Shown here: positions 17,481-28,052 of the stretch, piece after piece
Numbering within the stretch: position 1 is the stretch's first letter
Layout: every line of letters starts with the position of its first letter
Assembly (NCBI RefSeq): GCF_900323885.1
Contig: NZ_OOHJ01000022.1
Coordinates: forward strand, 992,001 to 1,056,000
Direction: 5' to 3'
From: [Actinomadura] parvosata subsp. kistnae
Lineage (GTDB): Bacteria > Actinomycetota > Actinomycetes > Streptosporangiales > Streptosporangiaceae
DNA: 64,000 nt
Translations under genes and position numbers: made by a program
The notes under the pieces: model-generated
What the model was told of the DNA's origin: nothing
Seen by the model: the letters and a program-made list of their open reading frames with translations, nothing else
Databases searched by the model: none

Positions 17481-17703
17481 CCCGGAAAAGGAATGGCGCG
17501 ACCAGGCCGATGAGGGCGAGCGCCTCGGTGAGGACGAAGCCGAGGAGAATGTTCTGCCGGATCAGCGGGTACGCTTCCGGCTGACGGGCGATGGCCTGAA
17601 CTCCCTGGCCGAAGATGATGCCGACACCGACGCCCGGGCCGATGGCGGCGAGGCCGTAGCCGATGGCGGTGACGTTGCCGGATACCTCAGCGAGAACGGT
17701 CAC
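17470..17703 (-). CDS. atpE: Orphan F0F1 ATP synthase subunit c homologue
   Basis: A 77-residue proteolipid with two transmembrane helices. Helix 1 has the Gly-rich GPGVGVGIIFGQGV packing face. The polar loop ARQPE joins it to helix 2, which keeps the ion-carrying Glu in GFVLTEALALIGL. All key residues of subunit c are present, so it could assemble into a c-ring. None of the other atp genes is adjacent; the neighbours are a GNAT gene and a MarR gene. It is therefore either a second copy or an isolated atpE. About 300 bp of non-coding sequence precede it, leaving room for its own promoter. Confidence 0.88.
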   Translation of the reverse strand: MTVLAEVSGNVTAIGYGLAAIGPGVGVGIIFGQGVQAIARQPEAYPLIRQNILLGFVLTEALALIGLVAPFLFRVMQ

Positions 17704-18007
17704 GTGGTTCCCCTTCCGAGTGCCTGGTGATGTGGCGGGTTGTCGCCGTCACGACCATTCCGCCACATTGACCAGGGGCCGCGTAATATCCGATCGGCCG
17801 AAAATCGGCACCATCACTTGTCGATCTCGCTAATGGACAGATTGCGCATTATTTGATTGACGTCCGCTCTCTCCGGATGCCGGCGCTTTCTGGAAACGCG
17901 TCATTTTGGCACGAGGGACGCGCGGCCGGTGTCCCCGCCTCTTTATCCGCTCTGCGACACCCTTGTTCGGCCTCCTTTTCGCTGTCCGCACGACACGTTT
18001 CGGGGTG
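17704..18007. other. 304-bp spacer upstream of the atpE-like gene
   Basis: This stretch is poorer in GC than its neighbours (17785-17860). It contains a small dyad, GCCGA-AAA-TCGGC (17797-17809). It probably carries the promoter of the atpE-like gene. No gene is seen. Confidence 0.45.
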
Positions 18008-18469
18008 CTAATCCACGTCGACGTCGTCGAGAAGGTGGAGCAGGCGGGACAGGACGCGCAGGCAGGCGTCGATGTCGGCCTCCGTCAGGTCGCCGCCGAT
18101 CCGGCGGAGCACCGCCCGCTCGCGGTCGAGCACGGCGCCGATGGCCCGCTCTCCCTCCTCCGTCAACCGGATGAGCGAGGACCGCTTGTGCGCCGGGTTG
18201 GGCTCGAAGGTGACCAGCCCGAGCCCGGCCGCGTCGTTCGTCATGCGCTGCACGAACTGCCGGCTCAACGCCTGGGCGCGCCCCATCTGCGGGACGGTCA
18301 TGGGGCCGTGCTCGCGCAGCAGGTTGAGCACGGCTCGCACGCCGACCGACAGCCCTTCGATGGGGGCGTCCTGCTCCACCTTGCGCTGGGCCCGCCGATA
18401 CAGCGGCCCGACCAGGTCGAACACCTCGGCGAGCCGGTCGGTCACCGGCCGCGGATCTGGCTCTCTCAC
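18008..18469 (-). CDS. MarR-family transcriptional regulator
   Basis: A 153-residue winged-helix regulator. The DNA-binding core runs from GPMTVPQMGRAQALSRQFV to the PAHKRSSLIRLTEEG wing (about 55-110), flanked by dimerisation helices. It has a GTG start, with GGAGGGG just upstream, and is divergent from an alpha/beta-hydrolase gene. Two copies of a 19-bp palindrome lie between the two genes, so it very likely represses itself and the hydrolase in response to a small ligand. Confidence 0.88.
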   Translation of the reverse strand: MREPDPRPVTDRLAEVFDLVGPLYRRAQRKVEQDAPIEGLSVGVRAVLNLLREHGPMTVPQMGRAQALSRQFVQRMTNDAAGLGLVTFEPNPAHKRSSLIRLTEEGERAIGAVLDRERAVLRRIGGDLTEADIDACLRVLSRLLHLLDDVDVD

Positions 18470-18478
18470 CCCTCCATG

Positions 18479-18529
18479 ATGACACCTCGGTTGTCATCCT
18501 TGGGTCCGATATGACACCTTGGTTGTCAT
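18479..18529. promoter_or_regulatory. Twin 19-bp MarR-type operators
   Basis: ATGACACCTCGGTTGTCAT (18479-18497) and ATGACACCTTGGTTGTCAT (18511-18529) are near-perfect inverted repeats 32 bp apart centre to centre, close to three helical turns. The second ends on the first two bases of the hydrolase ATG (18528). Binding would therefore block the start region directly and may imply a leaderless transcript. Confidence 0.85.
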
Positions 18530-19304
18530 GAAAGATCTGTTCTGGATCGATCGCGGCACCGGCCGGCCCCTCGTCCTGCTGCACGGCGGCTTCCTCGACC
18601 ACGGCATGTGGGAGGACCAGATCCGGTTCTTCGCCGCACGCCACCGCGTGATCGCCCCCGACGCGCGCGGCCACGGCCGCTCCGCCAACGGCACCGAGCC
18701 CTACCGGCTCACCGACGACCTCGCCACCCTGCTGCGCCACCTCGACACCGGGCCCGCCGTCCTGGTGGGCGTGTCCATGGGCGCGGGCACCGCCGTGGAC
18801 ACCGCGCTGGAGCACCCCGAGCTCGTCAGCGCGCTGGTCGTCAGCGGGGCGGGCAGCAGCGCGCCGCGCTTCGAGGACCCGTGGCTCATCGAGGTCATGG
18901 GCCGTTGGCATGCCGCGATGGCCGCCGGCGACCTCGACGCGGCGGTGGAAGCGTACGCGAGGCTCCTGCCCGGCCCGCGCCGCACGCTGGACGACCTCGA
19001 CCCCCTGCTGGTGAGCCGGATGATGCGGATGGCCAGGAGCACGATGTCCAAGCACTCCGTCGGCGAGCCCGACCTCCTCGTGCCGGTGCCCGGCGCCGCG
19101 GAACGCGTCGCCTCGATCGACGTGCCGGTGCTGGCCGTGCACGGGGCCGAGTCGTCACCCGACCACATCGGGTCGGCCGAGCAGCTCGTACGGGCCGTGG
19201 CCGGCGGGCGGTCCGTCACGATCGAGGGAGCCGCCGCGTATCCCAACGTGGAGCGGCCCGACGACTACAACAAGGTGCTGGAGGAGTTCCTCGACAGCCT
19301 CTGA
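18528..19304 (+). CDS. Alpha/beta-fold hydrolase
   Basis: A 258-residue hydrolase. The oxyanion region is VLLHGGFLDHGMW (about 17-29), then PDARGHGRS. The nucleophile elbow is GVSMGAG, with Ser about residue 88. A VLAVHGAES strand gives the acid region. A normal catalytic His near the C-terminus (usually in a GAGH-like loop) is replaced by GAAAYPNVERP, so activity may be altered. The ATG at 18528 fits the operator position; no Shine-Dalgarno sequence is evident. It is probably induced when the divergent MarR protein releases DNA. Confidence 0.82.
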   Translation: MKDLFWIDRGTGRPLVLLHGGFLDHGMWEDQIRFFAARHRVIAPDARGHGRSANGTEPYRLTDDLATLLRHLDTGPAVLVGVSMGAGTAVDTALEHPELVSALVVSGAGSSAPRFEDPWLIEVMGRWHAAMAAGDLDAAVEAYARLLPGPRRTLDDLDPLLVSRMMRMARSTMSKHSVGEPDLLVPVPGAAERVASIDVPVLAVHGAESSPDHIGSAEQLVRAVAGGRSVTIEGAAAYPNVERPDDYNKVLEEFLDSL

Positions 19305-19358
19305 ACCTGTCGCCGTCCGAGACCGGAATGATCGTCCGCGGTCAGTAGGATCTGCCGG

Positions 19359-20018
19359 ATGAAACGGCGCGATTACGACGGACCCGGCGACCTGCGCGCC
19401 ATGCAGGACCTGACCCGGCGGCTCTGGTCGCCCGACAGTCGCTGGCACATCGGAGACCTGGCCTGGTCCCGTTTCCAGCATGTCGGCAGGGAGCCGGAGT
19501 GGCCCACGTCGTTGTGGGAGCACGACGGACAGGTCGTCGCGTGGGCGTGGGCGCAGCGGAACGGCACCCTCGACCTGCGGTTCGACCCGGCCCACCCCGA
19601 GCTGGCGGAGGAGATCCTGCGCTGGTTCGACGGCGCGGTCGAGGGCCCGGAGCGCGACGTCACGCTGCTGGAGTCCGAGACGGACCTGGCGCAGGTGCTG
19701 CGCCGCCACGGATACCGCGCGCAGGAGTCCGGCGTGTTCTTCACCCACATGCGCCTCGACCTCGACGCCCTCCCCGAGCCCAAGGTCCCCGCCGGTCACA
19801 CCCTGCGCGCGGTGCGCGGCGAGCAGGACGCCGAGGCGAGGGCGGCGGTGCACCGGGCCGCGTTCTCGCTGCCCGGCCTGCCGCCCTCGCGGGTCACCGG
19901 CGAGAGCTACCGCCAGGTCATGCGGGCCTGGCCCTATCGCGCCGACCTCGACTGGCCGCGCGCGCCCGCCCGTCCGAACGCCGGACCTCAGCGCGGGAGC
20001 ATCACATGCGCAAGCTGA
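19359..20018 (+). CDS. C-terminally truncated GNAT-type acetyltransferase
   Basis: A 219-residue frame. The N-terminal two thirds look like a normal actinobacterial tandem GNAT protein (LRFDPAHPELAEEILRWFD, LLESETDLAQVLRRHGY, then a second domain beginning GHTLRAVRGEQ). After VMRAWPYRADLDW (about residue 200) the sequence loses family character, and the acetyl-CoA-binding part of the second domain is missing. The junction is followed by a RibD-type fragment, which suggests a deletion. It may be non-functional. Confidence 0.6.
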   Translation: MKRRDYDGPGDLRAMQDLTRRLWSPDSRWHIGDLAWSRFQHVGREPEWPTSLWEHDGQVVAWAWAQRNGTLDLRFDPAHPELAEEILRWFDGAVEGPERDVTLLESETDLAQVLRRHGYRAQESGVFFTHMRLDLDALPEPKVPAGHTLRAVRGEQDAEARAAVHRAAFSLPGLPPSRVTGESYRQVMRAWPYRADLDWPRAPARPNAGPQRGSITCAS

Positions 20019-20076
20019 TTCTGGGTTTCCACGTCTCGTCCGACGGCAAGAGCGCCGACGCGGACAACGGGCATCC
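20006..20076 (+). pseudogene. N-terminal fragment of a RibD/dihydrofolate-reductase-like gene
   Basis: The ATG at 20006 starts MRKLILGFHVSSDGKSAD, the usual beginning of actinobacterial RibD-C/DHFR-like proteins, but only about 23 codons remain. The frame is open into the downstream VOC gene, so a fused product starting here is possible. It is best read as a scar of a deletion that also removed the end of the preceding GNAT gene. Confidence 0.5.
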
Positions 20077-20131
20077 GGGACGTCATGATGAGCAGTCGTC
20101 ATGCGGCTGCTTCTCCGTGCATGATCGACGC

Positions 20132-20515
20132 ATGGTGTCTGTGGTGCAGAACGTGGCGATCGACTGCGCGAACGCTTATGAGCTCGCCCGCTTCTGGAGC
20201 GAGGTGACCGGGTGCCCGATGCACCCCGAGGACCGGCCCGGGGACGAGGAGACGCAGGTCATGCTGTCCGAAGGGCCGGTGCTGTACTTCAACCAGGTGC
20301 CGGAACCCAAGACCGGCAAGAACCGGCTCCACCTGTGCCTGCGACCGGAGAGCTCGCGGGAGGAGGAGGTGGAGCGGCTGATCCGGCTGGGGGCGACTCT
20401 TGTCGTTGATCGGCGGCGGGAGGATGGGACGGGGTGGGCCGTGCTCGCTGATCCTGAGGGGAACGAGTTCTGCGTGCTGCGCAGCGCGGCCGAACGGGTC
20501 GCCACCACACCTTGA
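20132..20515 (+). CDS. VOC (glyoxalase/bleomycin-resistance-like) family protein
   Basis: A 127-residue single-domain protein. It starts VQNVAIDCANAYELARFWSEV, continues with the CPMHPEDRPGDEETQVML strand, NRLHLCLRP, and ends WAVLADPEGNEFCVL. The pattern is typical of actinobacterial VOC proteins of unknown substrate; possible metal ligands are the His in LHLCL and the Glu in GNEFCVL. The ATG at 20132 was chosen since family homology begins there; the frame is open further upstream into the RibD fragment. Confidence 0.82.
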   Translation: MVSVVQNVAIDCANAYELARFWSEVTGCPMHPEDRPGDEETQVMLSEGPVLYFNQVPEPKTGKNRLHLCLRPESSREEEVERLIRLGATLVVDRRREDGTGWAVLADPEGNEFCVLRSAAERVATTP

Positions 20516-20575
20516 CCCAGGGGGCGTAGAAGTCCACCTTGGGCGTGCAGCAGTGCGGTCCCTGGCGTGTCGCGC

Positions 20576-21139
20576 CTACCCCTGCATCCCGCGAGCGGCG
20601 TTCGCGAACTCGTCACGGAGCGCAGGCCATGGGAACAGGCTCGTCGGAGACGCGCCGGGCACGGATTTGGGAAGCGGATACCTCTCGGGGTCGAACATGA
20701 CCCGGACACCCCACGACCGTAAGTCCTGCACGCTGCGCTGGAACGCCGGGTGCCGAGCAAGGATGACGTTCGGGTTCGGCACCGCGATCATCGGCACCTC
20801 CAGGCCGAGCCCTTCATTGAGCAGGCCCAGGGCAAGCGTGTCCGAGATCCCCGCCGCCCACTTGTTGATCGTGTTGAAGGTGGCGGGCGCGACCACGAAC
20901 GCGTCCGCCGGCCACGGCAGTACGTCGGGCTCGGTAGGGCGCTTGTACTCGCTGCGCACGGGGTACCCGGTGAGCTCTTCGAGCTTGGGAACGTCAGCGA
21001 ACTCGACCCCCTTGGGCGTGAGAATCACACATGCCTCCCACCCGAGGCCCTGCGCCCAGGTGACGAACTCCGGGAGCTGGCCGCAGGGGCGGGCGCCGCA
21101 ACCAATGACGTAGAGGACGGGGTGGGATCTACTGGTCAC
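20576..21139 (-). CDS. Flavoprotein (PPC-decarboxylase-like fold)
   Basis: A 187-residue protein of the flavoprotein family that includes phosphopantothenoylcysteine decarboxylase, UbiX and lantibiotic decarboxylases. VLYVIGCGARPCGQ opens the Rossmann-like fold. VVAPATFNTINKWAAGISDTL matches the FMN-binding 'PA-N-KxA-GI-D' pattern (about 83-103), and VPMIAVPNPN follows. It is frequent in actinomycetes near XRE/DUF397 loci, as here. The substrate is unknown. The start is GTG at 21139. Confidence 0.82.
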   Translation of the reverse strand: MTSRSHPVLYVIGCGARPCGQLPEFVTWAQGLGWEACVILTPKGVEFADVPKLEELTGYPVRSEYKRPTEPDVLPWPADAFVVAPATFNTINKWAAGISDTLALGLLNEGLGLEVPMIAVPNPNVILARHPAFQRSVQDLRSWGVRVMFDPERYPLPKSVPGASPTSLFPWPALRDEFANAARGMQG

Positions 21140-21234
21140 GACCGGGTCTTGCCCCAGACCACCCGCCGGTGAACGCCCGGCCCGCTCGCGGGCGCCTCCC
21201 TGCCGGCGATCGTCGCTCGCCGGTAGTCAGGCGA

Positions 21235-22083
21235 TCACGCATCCCCTGCTGTGGTGAACGACCAGGTGTAGGGCGTCATGACATTGTCGGAACGGTCCGT
21301 GGCGCCGCTCACCTCGACGCGGTAGGTCTTCGAGGGGGCGAGCGGTGAGGCCGGGGTGAACGTCCACGTGGCGGTGTCGCCGGTGGTCGTTCCCTGCACG
21401 GTCGCGTTCGAGGGGTCCTTGACCGTGATCCGGACGCCGGATACAGCTTCGTGGAAAATGATGATGACGGCGGTGTCCACCGGCATGTTGGTTTCGCCCT
21501 CGGCGGGGTGAGTGCCATTCACCGTAGGTGGGTCGACTTTCGGGCCGCCTGTGGTGAAGGACCAGCTGTGCGGGACGGGCATCACGTTGCCGGCCGCGTC
21601 TTCGGCGCCGGAGACTCCTACGGTGTAGCGGGTGTGGGCGGTCAGGGGTTTTTCCGGCAGAAATGAAGCGATGTCCTCATTCTCTTGCCTGGACATCCCG
21701 GCGATTGGCTCCCCGCTGGGCCCTTTCAGTGCTACCTGAGCTTCGGTGACCTGCTCGCTGAACACAACCCAGATGTCGGCGTGGGGTGACACGCCCGTCG
21801 CGTCCTTGTCCGGCCCCTCCGCGACCACCCTCGGAGGGTCGGTGTCTTCGACGGGTGGATCACCTGGTTCTGGAATGGTTTCGCGTAGGTCGGCGCTGTC
21901 CACGATGGACTGGGTGTTGACCGCCGACGTCTGCTCCAGCAACTGTTCCGCCGTGATGCCCTCCGCCGGGAGCATCTCTGGATAGCCGCGGGAACGTTCG
22001 GGATCGTTCATGAACGCTTCCCACTCCTCGGCCGTCTGCGGCTCGGGCTCGCCTTCGTAGAAGAACCGCATCCTCTCGGACAT
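21235..22083 (-). CDS. Protein with two Big_5 (SbsA-type Ig-like) domains and no signal peptide
   Basis: A 282-residue protein. Residues 1-80 are acidic and contain no hydrophobic segment (SERMRFFYEGEPEPQTAEEW onward). Two Ig-like domains follow, each opening with PP-V and closing with SWSFTT (about 80-178 and 185-280). Big_5 domains normally occur in secreted proteins, so the absence of any export signal or membrane anchor is odd. The acidic N-terminal part could be a recruitment or partner-binding segment. Codon use is less GC-biased than its neighbours. No function is assigned. Confidence 0.7.
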   Translation of the reverse strand: MSERMRFFYEGEPEPQTAEEWEAFMNDPERSRGYPEMLPAEGITAEQLLEQTSAVNTQSIVDSADLRETIPEPGDPPVEDTDPPRVVAEGPDKDATGVSPHADIWVVFSEQVTEAQVALKGPSGEPIAGMSRQENEDIASFLPEKPLTAHTRYTVGVSGAEDAAGNVMPVPHSWSFTTGGPKVDPPTVNGTHPAEGETNMPVDTAVIIIFHEAVSGVRITVKDPSNATVQGTTTGDTATWTFTPASPLAPSKTYRVEVSGATDRSDNVMTPYTWSFTTAGDA

Positions 22084-22252
22084 GGCGGATCAGCCTAATC
22101 GTCAGGGCCGTCCATGCACAGGGTCACAGCCAGACGCTCAGCCAGGCTGAGAAAGTGCCACGGGCGGGCGGGGTGATCAGCGTTCCCTCCCCAGACCCGC
22201 ACGTACGCGCGTAGCCTCGGCAGTGGTATCGGAACCAGTCAAGGGTAGGCCC

Positions 22253-23463
22253 ATGGCTGCACCTGACGAGAGCACGCGGCGTATCGGACAGCACGTCCGC
22301 GCCGCTCGGCTCACTCGCGGCATGTCGTTGGAAGTGCTGGCCGGCCTGGTCGGCCGGAGCCCCGCGTGGCTGTCCCTGATCGAGAACGGCAAGCGGCGGC
22401 TGGAGAAGCGCAGCGACATCGCGGCGCTGGCCGAAGCGCTGGACGCGTCAGCCACCGATCTGCTCGGCGGCCCGGCGCCCGCGGTGCCGTTCCAGCGTGG
22501 CCGGATCGTGCCGGCGCGGCTGCGCGAAGTCCTGCTCGACGCGTCCCTGATGGACCCGCCCGACATGCCCGTGCGGCCGATCGGCGTCGTCGCGGCGGAG
22601 TGGGCGGGTCCGATCCTCGCGGCGCGTCAACAGTCGGACCAGACGACGCTCGCCCGTCTGCTGCCTGCAACGATCGGCGAGCTGCACGTGCACGCCGCCA
22701 CAGCCGCCGGCGCGGACCAGGAGATCGCTCTGCGTCTCCTCGTCGACGTTGCACGGCGGCCACGTTCTTCCTCCGCCACACCGGCTACATCGACCTGGCG
22801 TGGATCGCGGCCGATCGTGCGGACCGGGCCGCCCGTCTCCTCGGTGAGGACGTGTGGATCGGCGCCGCCGCGTTCGCGCAGGCGCACTGCCGCAGCTCCG
22901 CCGACCAGTCCCGGGCGCTGCGCACGGCCGCGCGCACCGCGGACATGGTGGAGCCGCACATCGGCAGCGATCGAACCGCCCAGGAGGTGTACGGGATGTT
23001 GCGGCTGACCGCGGCGCTCGCCTGCATGATCGCGGGTGACCACGCTGGTGCGGACGCGCACGCCACGGAGGCTCAGCAGCTCGCCGTACGGGTGGGCGAC
23101 CGCGCCGATGCCTGGCAATGGTTCGGCCGCAGCAATGTCGGCTCCTGGAGGACGCTCCTCGCGGTGGAAGCCGGCGAGCCGGGCCGGGCGCTCGACCACG
23201 CCTCGCAGGTGGAGCGCGGCGCGCTGCCGAGCCGTGGCCGCCGCGCCTCTCTGGCGATCGAGAAGAGCCGGGCGCACGCCATGCTGGGCCACATCAAGCA
23301 AGCCGCCGCCGAGCTGCGCCAGGCGGAGAAGCTGTCCCCGAACCGCATCTACAACAACCCTCTGGTCCAGGACCTCGTCCTGGACCTCCTCCAACGAGCG
23401 CCACACGGCGCGACCGCGCGTGAGATCCGCGGCCTCGCCTGGCGGATGGGCGTGCTCCACTGA
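22253..23463 (+). pseudogene. XRE-family helix-turn-helix regulator, frameshifted
   Basis: The first frame (22253 to about 22750) gives an HTH domain (IGQHVRAARLTRGMSLEVLAGLVGRS, split at the turn) and the start of a sensor domain. The family sequence then continues in another frame (TAATFFLRHTGYIDLAWIAAD) to 23463, through a TPR-like helical C-terminal part. A single missing base near 22749-22751 (gttgc for gtctgc) would restore a protein of about 403 residues. It belongs to the actinobacterial XRE-TPR type that usually accompanies DUF397 genes. The defect could be real or a base-calling error. Confidence 0.7.
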
Positions 23464-23642
23464 GAAGCCTTTACGTTTGTGAAGGCGCCGTCACCGTACG
23501 TGACTACTGTCTCGCTGCATGGACGGGACGCGCCGGGCAGAGCGGCTGACAGCACTTCCGGACGCCATCGCCGGGCGCGGGGAACCGACTACCCGGCCTG
23601 CATGCCGGCGACGATCCTTCCGGCGCGGCTGCCCGCAGCACC

Positions 23643-23870
23643 GTGCGCGCCCGCGGACACGACCCCAACGAGGCGGGTCCCGTCGTCCGGGCGACCGGCG
23701 ACAAACGCAGGAGACAGCGTACGCCGCTCTCCGAGGAGCCGGTGGTGTCGCTTGAACCGGAGCTGAGGGAGGCCGGCGTGGTGGCCACCATCGAGCAGCC
23801 GGACGCCGTGACACTCGCGTCCTTGCTGGTCTGGCAGTCGTCCCTGCAACGCGGCGTCGCCGCACCATGA
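23643..23870 (+). CDS. Small hypothetical protein between XRE and DUF397 genes
   Basis: A GTG-started 75-codon frame. The last 45 codons have good GC3 coding bias (EEPVVSLEPELREAGVV onward) and end just before the DUF397 gene. The upstream part (23504-23640) shows coding-like sequence in another frame (MDGTRRAERLTAL), so a longer decayed gene is possible. No family is recognised. The whole stretch 23464-23980 holds nothing else that could be supported. Confidence 0.35.
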   Translation: MRARGHDPNEAGPVVRATGDKRRRQRTPLSEEPVVSLEPELREAGVVATIEQPDAVTLASLLVWQSSLQRGVAAP

Positions 23871-23980
23871 ACAACTCTGGTCCGCCGGTTGCCGGTGTCC
23901 GCCAGGGATCAAGCCCCCGGGCGCAACCCCGCGCCCGGGCGATGGGCGGCCCCGACCAGGGCCGGACGAAAGGAGATCCC

Positions 23981-24196
23981 ATGCTGGATCTGTACGCGGC
24001 GCCACTCGACGGCGCCAGGTTCACCAAGCGGTGCGGCGGCAACCAGCAGAACGAGGACGGCGAGTCCTGCGTCGAGCTCGCCCCCATCCCCGGCGAGGCG
24101 GACGCGTTCGCCCTGCGTGACTCGAAGAACCCGGACGCCGGGACCCTCCGGTTCACCGGTGCCGAGCTGCGCGCCGCCGGCATGACCACCCTCTAG
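23981..24196 (+). CDS. DUF397 domain protein
   Basis: A 71-residue DUF397 protein with the family pattern KRCGGN, ESCVELAP, AFALRDSKNP and RFTGAELRA. In streptomycetes such small proteins are partners of XRE regulators (Scr1/WhiJ-type pairs) that influence development and antibiotic production. Here the frameshifted XRE gene lies 520 bp upstream. AAAGGAG stands six bases before the ATG. A strong hairpin follows the stop. Confidence 0.85.
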   Translation: MLDLYAAPLDGARFTKRCGGNQQNEDGESCVELAPIPGEADAFALRDSKNPDAGTLRFTGAELRAAGMTTL

Positions 24197-24208
24197 CAGA
24201 GCCGAGAC

Positions 24209-24245
24209 GGCGGCCCCTGCCTGGGACTAGCAAGCAGGGGCCGCC
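24209..24245 (+). terminator. Terminator hairpin after the DUF397 gene
   Basis: Perfect 12-bp arms (ggcggcccctgc and its reverse complement) with a 13-nt loop begin 12 bp after the DUF397 stop. No U-tract follows, as is common in high-GC actinomycetes. Confidence 0.75.
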
Positions 24246-24274
24246 CCCAGAAACTGTACGGGAGCGCGCTGAAC

Positions 24275-24691
24275 ATGCACTGGCACGCCTACACCTGGAC
24301 GGGCGCCGGAGCCGACCGTGGCAACGAGGCCGAGCGCCGCACCACGTCTCCCGACTTCACCAGCTCGGCACTGCCACCCATGCGGACCGGTGATTGGCTC
24401 GCCAAGCCTGCCGCCCGGATCGCAGCGACGGTCGACGACGTGCGGGAGGCGGCCGAGTGGCTGGCCGCCGAGTACGGCAAGATCCGCGCCGCGCTGCGCT
24501 CGCCCGAGCGGATCCTCCTGGACGACCGGCTCGCCACCGCCCTTGAACTGCTGTCTGGTGGCGTCGATGTGCAGTGGGGTGAATGGCTCCAGGATGGCCG
24601 GTTCTCCAGCATCGCCATGATTTGCTGCCCGAACAAGCACGTCAGCCACCGTTGCCCCGCTGGGCGGCTCGCTCAGGCCGGGGCCCGATGA
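24275..24691 (+). CDS. Hypothetical protein
   Basis: A 138-residue frame with good codon bias. The middle (VDDVREAAEWLAAEYGKIRA then RLATALELLSGG) is predicted helical, and the C-terminal part has two close cysteines (ICCPNKH) and a final Cys. No family is recognised. It lies after the DUF397 terminator and its stop overlaps the next small frame (ATGA at 24688-24691). It probably belongs to the XRE/DUF397 accessory locus. Confidence 0.5.
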   Translation: MHWHAYTWTGAGADRGNEAERRTTSPDFTSSALPPMRTGDWLAKPAARIAATVDDVREAAEWLAAEYGKIRAALRSPERILLDDRLATALELLSGGVDVQWGEWLQDGRFSSIAMICCPNKHVSHRCPAGRLAQAGAR

Positions 24692-24831
24692 GCAGGCGCG
24701 GCGGGGCCGTGACTGACTGCCCCAGCCTGGTGCGCCGGCATCAGGATGGCGAGCGGCGCCAGTGGCACGTGGATCTGAGTTGGAGGCTCCATGCAGAGCA
24801 CCGAGGCCAAGTTGCTCGAGGAGTCGCATGA
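24688..24831 (+). CDS. Small hypothetical protein, start overlapping upstream stop
   Basis: A 47-codon frame (MSRRGGAVTDCPSLVRRHQD...) coupled by a 4-bp overlap to the preceding gene. It is rich in Arg, His and Trp. No family is recognised and the codon bias is only moderate, so it may be a real small gene or the remnant of a longer one. Confidence 0.35.
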   Translation: MSRRGGAVTDCPSLVRRHQDGERRQWHVDLSWRLHAEHRGQVARGVA

Positions 24832-24953
24832 GGTGCCGCTGAAAGGGCTGGGGAGGAGTGGGCGGCCGGCCTTCAGTGGCAGCCGTGTGCTTGCTGGGTT
24901 CGGTCGAAGGGCTCGGGATGAGGGTGGATTCCATGGTCTGCGGCCGGGGGTGC

Positions 24954-25009
24954 GCGAGGGGGCTGGGAAGCCCCCTCGCCCGGGGATCGTGGCGAAGCCG
25001 CGATCCCCG
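24954..25009 (-). terminator. Two adjacent perfect hairpins downstream of ppdK
   Basis: Hairpin 1 (24954-24979) has 11-bp perfect arms around a GGGA loop. Hairpin 2 (24981-25009) has a nested stem closed by a GAA loop. Both lie beyond the 92-bp repeat array after the ppdK stop and would act as terminators or RNA-stabilising structures for ppdK read-through transcripts. Confidence 0.6.
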
Positions 25010-25020
25010 ATAGGCACAGC

Positions 25021-25245
25021 CCGAGCCGAAGGCGAGGCCCTTTGGGTCGGGGTGGGCTCCCAACGGCCCACCCGGTAAACGGGATTGGGGTGGGCGCGGT
25101 TTGGGAGGACGCCCGAGCCGGAGGCGAGGCCCTTTGGTTCGGGGTGGGCTCCCAACGGCCCACCCGGTAAACGGGATTGGGGTGGGCGCGGTTTGGGAGG
25201 ACGCCCGAGCCGGAGGCGAGGACCTTTGGGTCGGGGTGGGTGCGG
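25021..25245 (-). repeat. 92-bp tandem repeat array at the ppdK 3' end
   Basis: Copies start at 25021, 25113 and 25205 (period 92). The first two are almost identical and the third stops at the ppdK stop codon. Each full unit contains a small hairpin (ggtgggc / gcccacc) and a cccggtaaacggg element. No open frame with coding bias exists between 24832 and 25245. Confidence 0.88.
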
Positions 25246-27881
<2,636 letters not shown>

Positions 27882-27987
27882 CACTGCTCCAATCAACGCC
27901 TCTGTCCCGGACTCTACCGGTGAAATTGATGATGAAACTGCACTCCTCTCTCAAGTCAACATTTATGCTGGTCAGGACCCTATGACA

Positions 27988-28052
27988 GGTCTAATCCAAT
28001 TATACGACCACCTAACCGAAAATTGGATTAGACCAATTGGTTTACACCAATT
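27988..28052. promoter_or_regulatory. AT-rich inverted-repeat cluster between ppdK and cytochrome b genes
   Basis: A perfect 14-bp inverted repeat (ggtctaatccaatt, 27988-28001; complement 28021-28034) is followed by ACCAATTGGT (28032-28041) and AATTGGT-TTAC-ACCAATT (28035-28052). The CCAATT element thus recurs in both orientations. The cluster lies in the divergent promoter and looks like a multi-site operator. Confidence 0.6.

Noticed and set aside
24791..25078. 95-codon frame starting MQSTEAKLLEE
   Set aside because: Only the first few codons look coding; the rest runs through the hairpins and the start of the 92-bp repeat array.
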